Shown here in pieces: positions 35,801 through 43,677 of a stretch of DNA of 64,000 nucleotides. The position numbers and the translations under genes were made by a program. The stretch is from Teredinibacter haidensis (lineage in GTDB: Bacteria; Pseudomonadota; Gammaproteobacteria; Pseudomonadales; Cellvibrionaceae). How positions within the stretch are numbered: position 1 is the first letter of the stretch; every line of letters begins with the position of its first letter. The stretch is from assembly GCF_014211975.1 (NCBI RefSeq), contig NZ_CP060084.1, positions 186,001-250,000 of the forward strand, read 5' to 3'. The notes beneath the pieces were generated by a model. The model saw only the letters and a list, made by a program, of their open reading frames with translations, did not search any database and was not told the origin of the DNA.

Positions 35801-35891
35801 GTATCCCAGGTAACAGCAATAATGCAGCCGACATAGTTGCAACCAGAGTGCGTTTTAATAAAGATTGATACCACATGTATGTAAAGGTCAT
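32838..35891 (-). CDS. Secreted GH74 xyloglucanase with CBM10 and CBM2
   Basis: This endo-acting enzyme cuts xyloglucan and some beta-glucans outside the cell. The 1017 aa protein has a signal peptide (1 to about 34), a GH74 double seven-bladed propeller (about 40-770) with repeated Asp-box motifs (SSDKGATW, STDGGATW, TTDGGDTW, SNDEGATW), and catalytic Asp candidates D70 (ARTDIGGAY) and D482 (GDIGGFK). Then come a poly-Ser linker (774-815), CBM10 (816-865; CNWYG...GWGWED), a second poly-Ser linker (866-919) and a cellulose-binding CBM2 (920-1017) with conserved tryptophans. ATG 35891 follows GGGGGAT. It is monocistronic. Confidence 0.95.
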   Translation of the reverse strand: MTFTYMWYQSLLKRTLVATMSAALLLLPGILSAAPSEPHSWENVRIDGGGFVPGIVFNQSEPNLIYARTDIGGAYRWEESGQRWLPIMDWVSWDNWGWNGVLSMATDPVDTNRVYAAVGMYTNSWDPNNGAIVRSSDKGATWQATELPFKVGGNMVGRGMGERLRIDPNDNSTIYFGAELGEGLWRSTDYGVTWNEVTNFPNPGTYIQDPEDEFDYLNKIQGVVWVSFDKSSGTPGSGSSRIFVGVADLENALYQSTDGGATWEEIPGAPVGYIPHKGVVDHENGYLYVATSDTGGPYDGEAGEVWKYTIATGEWKDITPMTIASGDLYFGYGGLTIDRQNPSTLMVASVNSWWPDMILFRTTDGGDTWTRIWDWDGYPSQTKRYTIDISETPWLTWGANPQPPETVPKLGWMNESVEIDPFNSDRFMYGTGATIYGATNLTAWDNDEQISIRTMVKGLEETAVQDLVSPPEGAHLFSALGDIGGFKHNDLTVVPEMMFQAPDFGTTTSIDFAELNPGTMVRVGHPVGDTPDGFVYIGVSTSSGDAWWQASNAGAPTSGGTVALAADGSTIVWSPGGSSVYYSTTYGSSWTASAGVPDGAKVRSDRVNPKKFYALSGGTFYISSDSGASFVSSLASGLPTGGHLQFKAAPGYEGDIWLAGGGNGDDEPYGLWRSTDSGETFSKLENVEQGDNVGFGMAAPGSEYHAVYIVAKIDGVRGVFRSNDEGATWVRINDDAHQFGNMGEALTGDPRIYGRVYLGTNGRGILMADTLGGSSSSSSSSSSSSSSSSSSSSSSSSSSSSSSSSSSSSSSSSSSDGTSQQCNWYGTTYPLCVTTTSGWGWEDQQSCIAASTCSNQPSPYGIVGGSSSSSSSSSSSSSSSSSSSSSSSSSSSSSSSSSSSSSSSSSSSSSSSSSSSSSSGGVTCAADTVNEWGSGYQMSVTVTNGSDVSISGWTIHLDFGESPQLSGSWNALLSTSGDVVTASNVSWNGNLAPGQSASFGLQGTSDGSVNTPICTVQ
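33178..33297 (-). repeat. 21-bp repeats encoding poly-Ser linker 2 of the GH74 enzyme
   Basis: Five full copies and one partial copy of CTTGACGAGGAGCTACTTGAG (plus-strand sense; shown to locate, 21-bp period) encode seven serines each with mixed codons AGC, TCC, TCG and TCA. The array explains how such linkers can grow or shrink by slippage. Confidence 0.85.
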
Positions 35892-36640
35892 AAAATATCC
35901 CCCTTTTTAATTAAAGAAAAGTGCTGCCTAAATCGCCTCGTAGGGCTTTTGTGAAAAGGCAGTAAGGACTGACTAACATCCAGCGAAAAATTCGTGAGTA
36001 AAAAGAGATGTGGTTCACTTTCGTTGAACAACCAAACCCGATTTATAATAGGGGTATGACGGCTGGCTGATTGTCATTGCACTGTGAATGTTGTATCCCA
36101 AAACCGCGTAATGGTTTTTTCTGACATTCACAGCTTGCTATACCACCGGTGTATGCGCGGGTGGCAATCATAGTAAAACTCATCCGGTACATGCCTGTCT
36201 AGCTTGGAATCGGATCACCGGGAGTTGGTATGCTCAATGTGACGACCAATACGCATTTTGGCGCCACATTCGCAAGCCCGACAATAACGATTACCGTGTT
36301 AATGTTTGACATTCGATCTAGCACGCTCTACAAAAAAGATAATAAGAACACCGTTCTTGTTGATATGAATTCTTCGATAGCTATTCAATTATGAGGATTA
36401 AATCGAATATTTCCGGAATTGTTGACGTATCCGAGTGACGTTAGAGCCTCACTGATTTGAATATTGTTTAATGTGGGTCTGGATTGAACAGCAGGCCGCC
36501 ACGCTCAAAAAATCTGTGAAAGCGAACGATTCGGCCGCAGCTGTAATAGAATTAAATAGAAAGGCGCCTATGTCAGCGGAAAATAAATACCTAAAGAGTT
36601 GTGTTCGAAAATAAGCTTAACTATAGGCCTCGGAGGTGTT
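35892..36640. other. Long spacer upstream of the GH74 gene
   Basis: About 750 bp with no supported gene. It must hold the GH74 promoter on the minus strand. A CACCGGTG palindrome near 36141 and the nested hairpin at 36082 are the only clear structures; either could be regulatory. Confidence 0.5.
36082..36133. repeat. Nested perfect hairpin upstream of GH74
   Basis: CTGTGAATGT (36082) is the exact complement of ACATTCACAG (36124). Inside, AAAACC pairs with GGTTTT around GCGTAAT, followed by T's. It lies about 190 bp upstream of the GH74 start. It could be an intrinsic terminator core wrapped in a second stem, or a regulatory element. Confidence 0.5.
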
Positions 36641-37173
36641 GTGAATGTTTCATTTCCTATTTGTAAGCTTATTTCGGTTGTTGTCATTGGGTTAGTAAGT
36701 TGTGCTTTAGATTCGTCAAATAGAAGCACAAATGATGTGCCTGTTCGTTGGCGTACAGATGTTTACAAGGCTAGATGTTTTTCGTTTCTGATGTTTTGTT
36801 CAAGAGCGCTGGCGACCTTTCTGAGCTGACTGGCAATCCGTAGCATGCAGGTGTCGATGTTAAACAAACAGAAGCGGGAGAGGTTAATTGCTCGTTTTGT
36901 GCTGACGACTTTGATATAGCTGATCCATCAGCAAGAACGATAAGAGAAAGCGAAATGAGGGTTTATCACGAGTCTAAAATTACGTGTGAGGAAGATCGGA
37001 TTTCAATGGGCGCAAACAAATCTAAAGAGAGTTTCTTGCCAGACAATACTCTCAGTAGGATGGGCCAATCTTTTGACCAAAGAAAACAGCGTCGAAAATA
37101 TAGACAGAAGAGCCGAGGCGAATTGATTATTTCCCAAGTTGAAAGCCTGGGCCGATATTACACCTATAATTAA
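36641..37173 (+). pseudogene. Broken lipoprotein gene
   Basis: GTG 36641, preceded by TCGGAGGTGTT, opens a 62-codon frame with a lipoprotein signal (lipobox LVSC). The frame ends early at a TGA. The following frame is open from 36781 to 37173 except for one TAG at 36841, and the two can be joined by one extra T in the T5 run at 36778-36782. The combined product would be a lipoprotein of about 177 residues with Cys-containing segments (CSFCADD, KITCEED). One frameshift and one nonsense change suggest a recently inactivated gene. Family not recognised; two short independent genes are the alternative. Confidence 0.5.
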
Positions 37174-37384
37174 ATGTCAGTCATCTTCAGAAATAATGTC
37201 TATTTTTTCTCGCGATGGCGCAGCGAATAGGTCGGGGCCTTAGGTGGCAGGTTGGCAGTGATGGAGTTGAATATGTGTTCATCGTTATACGTGATTATTT
37301 AGACGGCGGAGATTGCGTAATATTAGGTTATTCGTTTTATCTGTAGATGTGAATAGGCGGCCACCGGTTGCCTTCCTTTACCCA

Positions 37385-37460
37385 AAACATGGGGGCAGAA
37401 GCTCTCGCCCGCTGGGAAGCACTTACGGCGTGTTTTAGGTGTCAGTACGTAATATAGTTC
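37385..37460. repeat. Diverged dispersed-repeat copy C (inverse orientation)
   Basis: CTCTCGCCC...CTTACGGCG...AGGTGTCAG matches the reverse complement of copy B (CTCTCGCCC...TTTACGGCG...GGGTGTCGG) with an internal deletion of about 20 nt. The 37174-37384 stretch before it holds nothing recognisable. Confidence 0.4.
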
Positions 37461-37575
37461 CGGCGCTGTGCCCAACTTCCGGAAAAAATTAGTGGCCCGT
37501 TGGGCTTTAGAGCCGTTAAATGTGGATCAACTGGGTAATACGGTTGACCTTAATAGTCGCTATAGAGTGTTAGTT

Positions 37576-37887
37576 ATGGGGAATATTTTTGAATCAATTC
37601 CAGACGATATCCGCGATGAGGTTTTTTCGGATCTGGCTTTTGGGGAACATGTAAAAATTGAAAGAATTGTCTCTAAAGGTCACGCTTCTCCCAACGTTGG
37701 ATGGTACGACCAGTCGGAGAATGAATGGGTGATTGTGTTGGAAGGTGAGGCAATGTTGTCATTTGAAAATGATAGTGATGTACATTTAGTGCCTGGTGGA
37801 TATGTAAATATCCCGGCGCACAAAAAGCATAAGGTCACTTGGACAAAGCCCGATACGCGAACAATATGGCTGGCGGTTCATTACTAA
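37576..37887 (+). CDS. Cupin-domain protein
   Basis: This is a small single-domain cupin of about 103 aa. The opening 'MGNIFESIPDDIRDEVF' is typical of short stand-alone cupins. Cupin motif 1 is degenerate ('ASPNVGWYDQSENEWVIVLEGEAML') and motif 2 is 'VPGGYVNIPAHKKHKVTW'. His residues of motif 1 are replaced, so metal binding is uncertain. I prefer ATG 37576 since homologues begin here; an in-frame GTG at 37468 would add 36 residues that overlap repeat copy C. Reaction and partners unknown. Confidence 0.75.
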   Translation: MGNIFESIPDDIRDEVFSDLAFGEHVKIERIVSKGHASPNVGWYDQSENEWVIVLEGEAMLSFENDSDVHLVPGGYVNIPAHKKHKVTWTKPDTRTIWLAVHY

Positions 37888-38548
37888 CCCAAATGGGGCT
37901 CACGTCTTTAGCTGCTTTTTTTGCCCGCACTGGGTTTTAGTTCATATAAGTGATTAAGGGAGTCTGATCAAGTCCAAAGTTTCTCCGGCCTCTTTTCTAA
38001 GGTAATGGCGCCTGTTTGTAGGAACTCATCTGTTTTTCAAAAAGAGACTACGCGGCGGTTGGGGTCGTGCAGAAAATGTCTGAGTTTTATCAGCGGTTCC
38101 CTTGCGAGATAAAGATGATAAGCGCCTTCCTGTAACTATTTTCGGAAACTATCACATATCAAAAGTGGGTTAACTCTGAATGAGACAGAAATAACATCGA
38201 AAAAACCAGGGCTAGCCTGCAAACCTACAAAAAATAACATTTAAAATGCTCGATCAGAAATAACATCAAAACGGACTTAGTTAAAGCGCGCATTTCTTGA
38301 GTTGAATGAGTAAATCGATTACTCTCCGATACCGGAATTGCCATCTTATGGGATGATAACGATCGTTCGGTTGTGCGGTGTTATTTTTATGATTTTCCAG
38401 TCTCTAACGTTAGAATCTGTAAGCCCTTGTTTGCACGCGAAGAAAAATTAACTGCGATTGGGGTCTTATCAAGCACTTTATTTAATACATATAAACCATG
38501 TTTTATTTTAGAGTGAATTTAATATCAATATTTGGATAGGATTGCTGT
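37888..38548. other. Gene-free AT-rich spacer
   Basis: About 660 bp with no credible open frame or ribosome site. Two short similar segments containing AGAAATAACATC lie near 38189 and 38257. Otherwise I see nothing. Confidence 0.5.
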
Positions 38549-39481
38549 ATGAAAACGGGTTTTTGTCGTTATATGTTTGGCTTGGCATGCTGTTTTACCC
38601 TCTCTTCTTGTGGTGGTGGTAGTGGTGGAACTAAAACACCCGAAAATGGTGGCGTCTCGAGTTCAGCTTCCAGCGCCTCAACGACTAGCTCTGCCTCCAG
38701 CAGCTCTGCCTCTTCTCAAGATCAGTCCGGTGACAAACTTGGTAATTGCGATGTTTCTGGTCGCAAATTGCTCGCGCTTATGGGGACGCCGCTTAATAAA
38801 TTTGATGGCAGCAGCTTTTCCGAAAAAGTTTGGAATACTCAACAGAGCCTGTATGGCTGGTACCCCCTTGAGTTGGGGTTGAGCGAAAACCCAGGAAAAT
38901 CGTCAATCTCCATTGATAGCGATGGTTTTGTATCCCAAGAGTGTATGGATTTGGCGAATTATTTTTTAGCCGATCGCTATCTCTACCCGGAAGTAGAAAA
39001 CCAGTGGTCCATTGATATACGCTTGAAGTTCTCCAAGTTTGATTACAATACATTTTTTGAATTTAGTGATAGCGAAGAAATCACTATGGTCCACCCGCAC
39101 GTTGAAATACAGTTCGAAGAACTTGAGCGTCTTGAGCAGAGCGGCTCCTACACTGTGGTAAGGCAAGTTATCCATTCGTCCGTTGAGTTAACGTGTGAGG
39201 TTCCTTTTTCTGTAACTTCATCCTGGATTGACCCGTTACAAAATTCTAACTTGGATCCAGAAACCACTTATGTTGACGTTGAGAATAATTTGTTCGCGCT
39301 CACCCACGTGGCCGATTTTAACGGTGATGGTTGTATATTTTCGTTAACTGATACATTTACACTTAAAAATGGGGTTGATATAGATGCAACTCTGTACGGT
39401 GAGCTGGAAGCGAAATATGATCAAGATATTTTGAAAGGCTATGACTTCAAGCTTAATGGTATTCACGTAGGAAGTCTTTGA
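38549..39481 (+). CDS. Hypothetical lipoprotein with Ser-rich linker
   Basis: The 310 aa protein has a signal sequence ending in lipobox LSSC followed by GGGSGG, which suggests outer-membrane attachment. A Ser/Ala-rich spacer (about residues 35-62) matches the linker habit of this genome. A globular part with several Cys follows and ends 'KLNGIHVGSL'; a 'DFNGDGC' segment near residue 262 looks like a calcium-loop fragment. No family recognised. Start ATG 38549 after GATAGGATTG. It has no operon partners. Confidence 0.7.
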   Translation: MKTGFCRYMFGLACCFTLSSCGGGSGGTKTPENGGVSSSASSASTTSSASSSSASSQDQSGDKLGNCDVSGRKLLALMGTPLNKFDGSSFSEKVWNTQQSLYGWYPLELGLSENPGKSSISIDSDGFVSQECMDLANYFLADRYLYPEVENQWSIDIRLKFSKFDYNTFFEFSDSEEITMVHPHVEIQFEELERLEQSGSYTVVRQVIHSSVELTCEVPFSVTSSWIDPLQNSNLDPETTYVDVENNLFALTHVADFNGDGCIFSLTDTFTLKNGVDIDATLYGELEAKYDQDILKGYDFKLNGIHVGSL

Positions 39482-39762
39482 TTGATGTGTCTCCTTGCGT
39501 TACCTGCCTCCGAAGAAGTCTCAGGGCACCAACTATAGAGGAAAAGTGAGCTAAAACTCGAATGTAGAGAATATTCAAAACGCGAGCTTTCTGAGGGAAG
39601 GTAAGCTTGTTGTTTTCTAGCTGAAAGCGGGGGGTATTCAAAGGCGAATGCGTGAATTCTAAGCCGAGCTTAGACCTGCTAGCTTAAGTGGATTTTTTTT
39701 TCATTGAAGAAAGACGGTTAGTGAAAAATTTCTTTGCAGCTTAAAAGCGCAGTTCGCAACTG

Positions 39763-39905
39763 CTAGCCCAATCCCTAGGGCTCCTTTTACTTCGTGAACG
39801 CAGTAACCTGGTTAGCGAGCGAACGCCACTTGGCGTAAAATGAGCGACAATATAGGCCCTGTCTTTACTGGTAAAGTCTCTAGCCAGAGATGATTGGGCT
39901 TTTTG
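39763..39905. repeat. Hairpin-chain repeat element
   Basis: The ends AGCCCAATC and GATTGGGCT (followed by TTTTT) are exact inverted repeats about 140 nt apart. Between them lie further perfect small stems: AGCCC/GGGCT, TAACC/GGTTA, ACGCCA/TGGCGT, CTTTAC/GTAAAG and TCTCT/AGAGA. The minus strand has an open frame of about 74 codons that I take as incidental. It is probably a mobile or dispersed palindromic element or a structured RNA. The rest of 39482-40014 holds no gene. Confidence 0.5.
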
Positions 39906-40014
39906 CTTAGATAGAATACACATAATCCTCCAGGCGGTTACTCTCAACGGTGGCTTCTCCGTCACTTACGCGTAGCCAAACGTTTATCGTATTTCCCGAT
40001 ACGAAAGTCTTGGA

Positions 40015-40311
40015 TTACAGCGGCACTTTACCCCTTGCAGCCGTAATCTCTTCTGCGTCTACTTCCCATATTATCTCAACTAGCAGTGCTTCGGGCCCGG
40101 TATCTGGATCGAAATAGACATCCATACTGACGACAACAATGCTTGCGGCCTTAACTTCCATGGGCATATCTTGCCAATAGATATCGTGATAAATCTGTGG
40201 AGGGTGGTTCAATTCGGGCACATAGATAAAAGATTGATCTGCCAAGTCGGTGTGGTGAAACTCTTTTTGGGGCTTGAAATAGCGGCCCACATCTGTTGTG
40301 CCGTCAGCCAT
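40015..40311 (-). CDS. Hypothetical protein, uncertain start
   Basis: The 98 aa reading frame looks protein-like ('FIYVPELNHPPQIYHDIYWQDMP', 'VVVSMDVYFDPDTGPEALLVEIIWEVD') but belongs to no family I recognise. ATG 40311 has no ribosome site. The same frame stays open upstream to the TAG that ends the DUF6702-like gene (29 more codons), so the two are exactly in frame across one amber codon. It may be a remnant, a read-through extension, or a gene with a rare start. Confidence 0.35.
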   Translation of the reverse strand: MADGTTDVGRYFKPQKEFHHTDLADQSFIYVPELNHPPQIYHDIYWQDMPMEVKAASIVVVSMDVYFDPDTGPEALLVEIIWEVDAEEITAARGKVPL

Positions 40312-40398
40312 CTGCGGTGTGCTCAGCTTCGTTATTAGTTCTAATTCAACAGGGCCTAACGTATACGAAATTTTCTTGGTGTTACAGGCGATATTCGG

Positions 40399-40914
40399 CT
40401 ATTCTTTTCTGTAGAGATTTTTCCATTTATCACGTTTTCCCATTTCAATCGAATATATTTTCCCCAGTCCTTCCATGTTGATCAAGTTTACCTGTGATGG
40501 CCAAAGCTGCTGTAGTGCGCGATGGGATACCTCTAGAGTTTTTAGGTGATCGACAAGAAAGGGTATTTCCTGATAAACCCAGAAAAATTTTCCTTCCACT
40601 TCAAATCCGACTGGCTGCAATTCAATTAGTTTTCCGTTTATGCGAAGACCAAAGTTGTTGCGCACATAATCGTTAAACTGTTGCTGGGTTTGGGGGTTGT
40701 TTAGCAGGTCGGCGTTTTTGTTTTGCAGGTTTTTTACCGCGTGCTCGGCGTCGTGAATATAAAAGCGATGGCTGACTTCAAGCATGCCGTTGTTAGCGTT
40801 AAATAGCAGTGTTGTTAGTGCGCGTTTTTGTTGATGTGAATGACTTAAACTTGTATAGAAAAAAAGGCTCACGATAAAGGCGAGCCGTGTAATTGATAGC
40901 AGCAGGTTTCTCAC
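40399..40914 (-). CDS. DUF6702-like periplasmic protein
   Basis: The 171 aa protein has a signal peptide (about 1-26, ending SHS-HQQ). A mature part resembles the DUF6702 family ('LTTLLFNANNGMLEVSHRFYIHDAEHAV', 'NYVRNNFGLRINGK'-like segment, 'YQEIPF' and 'LEVSHRALQQLWPSQVNLINM'). Members commonly follow an M1 peptidase gene, as here. GTG 40914 lies two bases after the peptidase stop and uses AAGAGGAAG inside its end, so translation is coupled. Function unknown; it is possibly an accessory to the peptidase. Confidence 0.7.
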   Translation of the reverse strand: MRNLLLSITRLAFIVSLFFYTSLSHSHQQKRALTTLLFNANNGMLEVSHRFYIHDAEHAVKNLQNKNADLLNNPQTQQQFNDYVRNNFGLRINGKLIELQPVGFEVEGKFFWVYQEIPFLVDHLKTLEVSHRALQQLWPSQVNLINMEGLGKIYSIEMGKRDKWKNLYRKE

Positions 40915-40916
40915 GC

Positions 40917-43382
40917 TTACTTCCTCTTGGGCGTTGCTTCCGGTGCTTTTTCTTCAGTTTTGATATCGTGCATGATGTCGCGATATACCGGGTCGGTTCG
41001 CTCTTCCTGTTTAAAGGCTTCGATACGGGAGGGAATGATCCGACGTGGGTAGTGGTTGTTATCCACATTGACATCGGCTGTCATCCACTCGGGGTCTATC
41101 GTTACAGCGCTGAGATTTTTATCGGTTACGATTAATTTTTTTACCGAGTGGGGCGAGCGCCGCCAGATTTCGGCGGGAATGTAACGCTGTTCTTTTTTGC
41201 CGTTCTCGTAGGTAAGCTCCAACAGAATGGGCATTACCAAACCGCCGAGGTTGGAAAACTCCAGCACGTAGTAGTTTCGATCTTCTTTTACGGCTCGGCT
41301 AAGTGCCTTGCGTTCCCAGTCTTCAAGATCAACCAGCATCTGCTGATACTCGTTGCGTTCAACATTGGTGACGGTAAAGCGGTCGTGCTTATCGTAGAAA
41401 TCGCTTACGCCTTTATTACTGTCTACCCACAGGCGCTTGTCTTCCTGCTGGTTACGTTCAACAAATACTGACGCGGGCTTGTCTACCTCCTCTTCGCGTC
41501 GACGCTTAAAGTCGATATCGGGATTTAATGTGTCGATACGCAGCTGTGAAACTTTGTCCACGGAAATATCAACGTGGTCGGTGGTATAAAACCAGCCGTA
41601 CCAGAACCAGTCCAGATCAACGCCTGAGGCTTCTTCCATGGTGCGGAAAAAATCTGAAGGTGTTGGGCGTTTATATTGCCAGCGTTGGGCGTATTCCTTA
41701 AAAGCGAAATCAAATAGATCGCGGCCTAAAATGATTTCGCGCAAAATATTCAGTGCAACAGCTGGCTTTGTGTAAGCGTTAGGGCCGAGATTCAAAATAC
41801 TATCCGATTGTGTCATCACCGGTACTTGGACTTCGGATTTCATATAGTCGGCCACATCGCGAGGTTCGACACCCCAGGGAATGTCCGGGTCCCACTCGCG
41901 ACAGGCAATGCCATCGAGAAAGCTATTTAGCCCTTCATCCATCCAGGTCCACTGGCGCTCGTCGGAATTTACCAGCATCGGAAAATAAATATGGCCAATT
42001 TCGTGAATCACCACGCCGATTAAAAAGCGCTTTTCCGCCTGCGTATACGTTCGGCTACCGTCTTCGTGCCAAGTTGTACGCGGACCGTTAAAGGTGATCA
42101 TGGGATATTCCATACCTCCTACGGGGCCGTTAATGCTTTGCGCCACAGGGTAGGGGTAGTCGAATGAAAAGCGCGAATATACCTCCATGGTGTGTACCAC
42201 TGCCTCGGTGGAATATTTCTGCCAAAGCTCGCCGCCTTCTTTTGGATAAAAAGACATTGCCATGACTAGGGGCATTTTTTCTCCACCCTGATGATAGCCC
42301 TTGGCGTCCCACATAAATTTACGGGAGGAGGCCCAGGCAACGTCGCGGACGTTGTTGGCTTTAAAGTGCCAGGTCTTGGTTTTGTTTGTACCTGCTTTTT
42401 CGTTTTCCAGAGCTTCTTCAGGGGTTACAATAAATAGAGGGCTTTTGGCGTTTTTAGCTTTGTCCAAACGCTGCTGCTGGGTTTTGGTGAGCACGTTTTG
42501 AGGATTTTGCAGTTCGCCGGTTGCGGAAACAATGTGGTCGGCTGGTACGGTAAGCTTAATATCGTAGTTGCCAAACTCCAGGGTAAACTCACCGCGACCT
42601 AGAAACTCCTTGTTGTGCCATGCTTCGTAATCGGAATAGGCCGCTACGCGTGGAAACCATTGCGCCAGCAGAAAAATATCGTTTCCGCCTTTGCGTTCAT
42701 CGTCGGGAAAGTGTTCGTAACCCGCGCGGGCCGATACGGCATCTTCTTCGAGAATATTGTAAGCGTAATTGAGCTTAAAGCTTAGCTGTTCACCGCTTTT
42801 TAAAGGCTGAGGTAAATCGATACGCATTTGTGCACCCTTTATCAAATAGGGTAGTGCGCTGCCCTGCGTGTTTGTTACGGCGCTAATTTCGTAGCCGATG
42901 TTATTGTCGGCATAGAATTGCTGACGGCGAAGTTCACCAAAGGTGATGCCAGCGGGCTGTTCATCGTTTTTTGCTCGGGTCGCCGGGCCGCGCCGACCCA
43001 AGCCGCCGAAGGCGACGGTTTGTTCTGCCATCGAATCCGGTTTAAAGCGGTTTTGCTCCAGTTGCAGCCACAGGTATTTCAGCGCGTAGGGCGAATTATT
43101 GTGGTAGCGAATGGTTTGTTTGCCTGTGAGTCGGCGCTCGTTTTCGTGCAGGGTGGCCTCAATACTGTAATCCACTTGTTGCTGCCAGTACTGCTGGCCC
43201 GGTTCTCCGGCTGCGTTGCGGTAAGCATTGGGTGTGGGCAGAATTTCGTCCAACTGGCGAAACTTATCTTCAAAATCGCCTTTGGTTTGTTTGACTGTGC
43301 TGGCAACACTGATGCTGGCTAGGGCACAGCCAACCGAAATGGCGAGGTATGCCACAAGCTTCATCGGTTTAGGTGCTTTCAA
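40917..43382 (-). CDS. Periplasmic M1-family metallopeptidase
   Basis: This zinc aminopeptidase-like protein has 821 aa. It has an N-terminal signal peptide (about 1-26), the gluzincin motif H460-E461-I-G-H464 with the third ligand E483 eighteen residues after H464 (W-M-D-E), and a substrate-binding 'GGMEYP' (GxMEN-like) segment just upstream. The start is TTG at 43382, preceded by GCAGGAG seven bases upstream; a downstream ATG at 43364 has no ribosome site. It is coupled to the DUF6702-like gene and divergent from the RND pair. Substrate unknown, probably peptides in the periplasm. Confidence 0.88.
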   Translation of the reverse strand: MKAPKPMKLVAYLAISVGCALASISVASTVKQTKGDFEDKFRQLDEILPTPNAYRNAAGEPGQQYWQQQVDYSIEATLHENERRLTGKQTIRYHNNSPYALKYLWLQLEQNRFKPDSMAEQTVAFGGLGRRGPATRAKNDEQPAGITFGELRRQQFYADNNIGYEISAVTNTQGSALPYLIKGAQMRIDLPQPLKSGEQLSFKLNYAYNILEEDAVSARAGYEHFPDDERKGGNDIFLLAQWFPRVAAYSDYEAWHNKEFLGRGEFTLEFGNYDIKLTVPADHIVSATGELQNPQNVLTKTQQQRLDKAKNAKSPLFIVTPEEALENEKAGTNKTKTWHFKANNVRDVAWASSRKFMWDAKGYHQGGEKMPLVMAMSFYPKEGGELWQKYSTEAVVHTMEVYSRFSFDYPYPVAQSINGPVGGMEYPMITFNGPRTTWHEDGSRTYTQAEKRFLIGVVIHEIGHIYFPMLVNSDERQWTWMDEGLNSFLDGIACREWDPDIPWGVEPRDVADYMKSEVQVPVMTQSDSILNLGPNAYTKPAVALNILREIILGRDLFDFAFKEYAQRWQYKRPTPSDFFRTMEEASGVDLDWFWYGWFYTTDHVDISVDKVSQLRIDTLNPDIDFKRRREEEVDKPASVFVERNQQEDKRLWVDSNKGVSDFYDKHDRFTVTNVERNEYQQMLVDLEDWERKALSRAVKEDRNYYVLEFSNLGGLVMPILLELTYENGKKEQRYIPAEIWRRSPHSVKKLIVTDKNLSAVTIDPEWMTADVNVDNNHYPRRIIPSRIEAFKQEERTDPVYRDIMHDIKTEEKAPEATPKRK

Positions 43383-43677
43383 TGAGTTTCTCCTGCGGGC
43401 AGTTGTTTAAGCGCAGAAGTTTAGCAGGTGTTACCGTATCTACCATACCGCATCGTGACCGAATTAAGTGTTAAATTCGGGCTTGAAGTGGGTGTGCCAG
43501 ATGTAACCCTCTGTGTGCCCCAAAACAAGACAGGGATAGATCGGTAATACCGTGCGCCTAGCGGGGAGAGCCTGTTTAATCTTTCTTTCATTGTTTGCGT
43601 TGTGCTTACTCGTACTCGTATATATTTTTCACTAGGTTATGCGTAAATATTTAAAAATCAACTTGGGGACAACTTCT

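Noticed and set aside
36082..36133. CRP-type binding site (TGTGA...TCACA)
   Set aside because: The half sites are far wider apart than the usual six bases.
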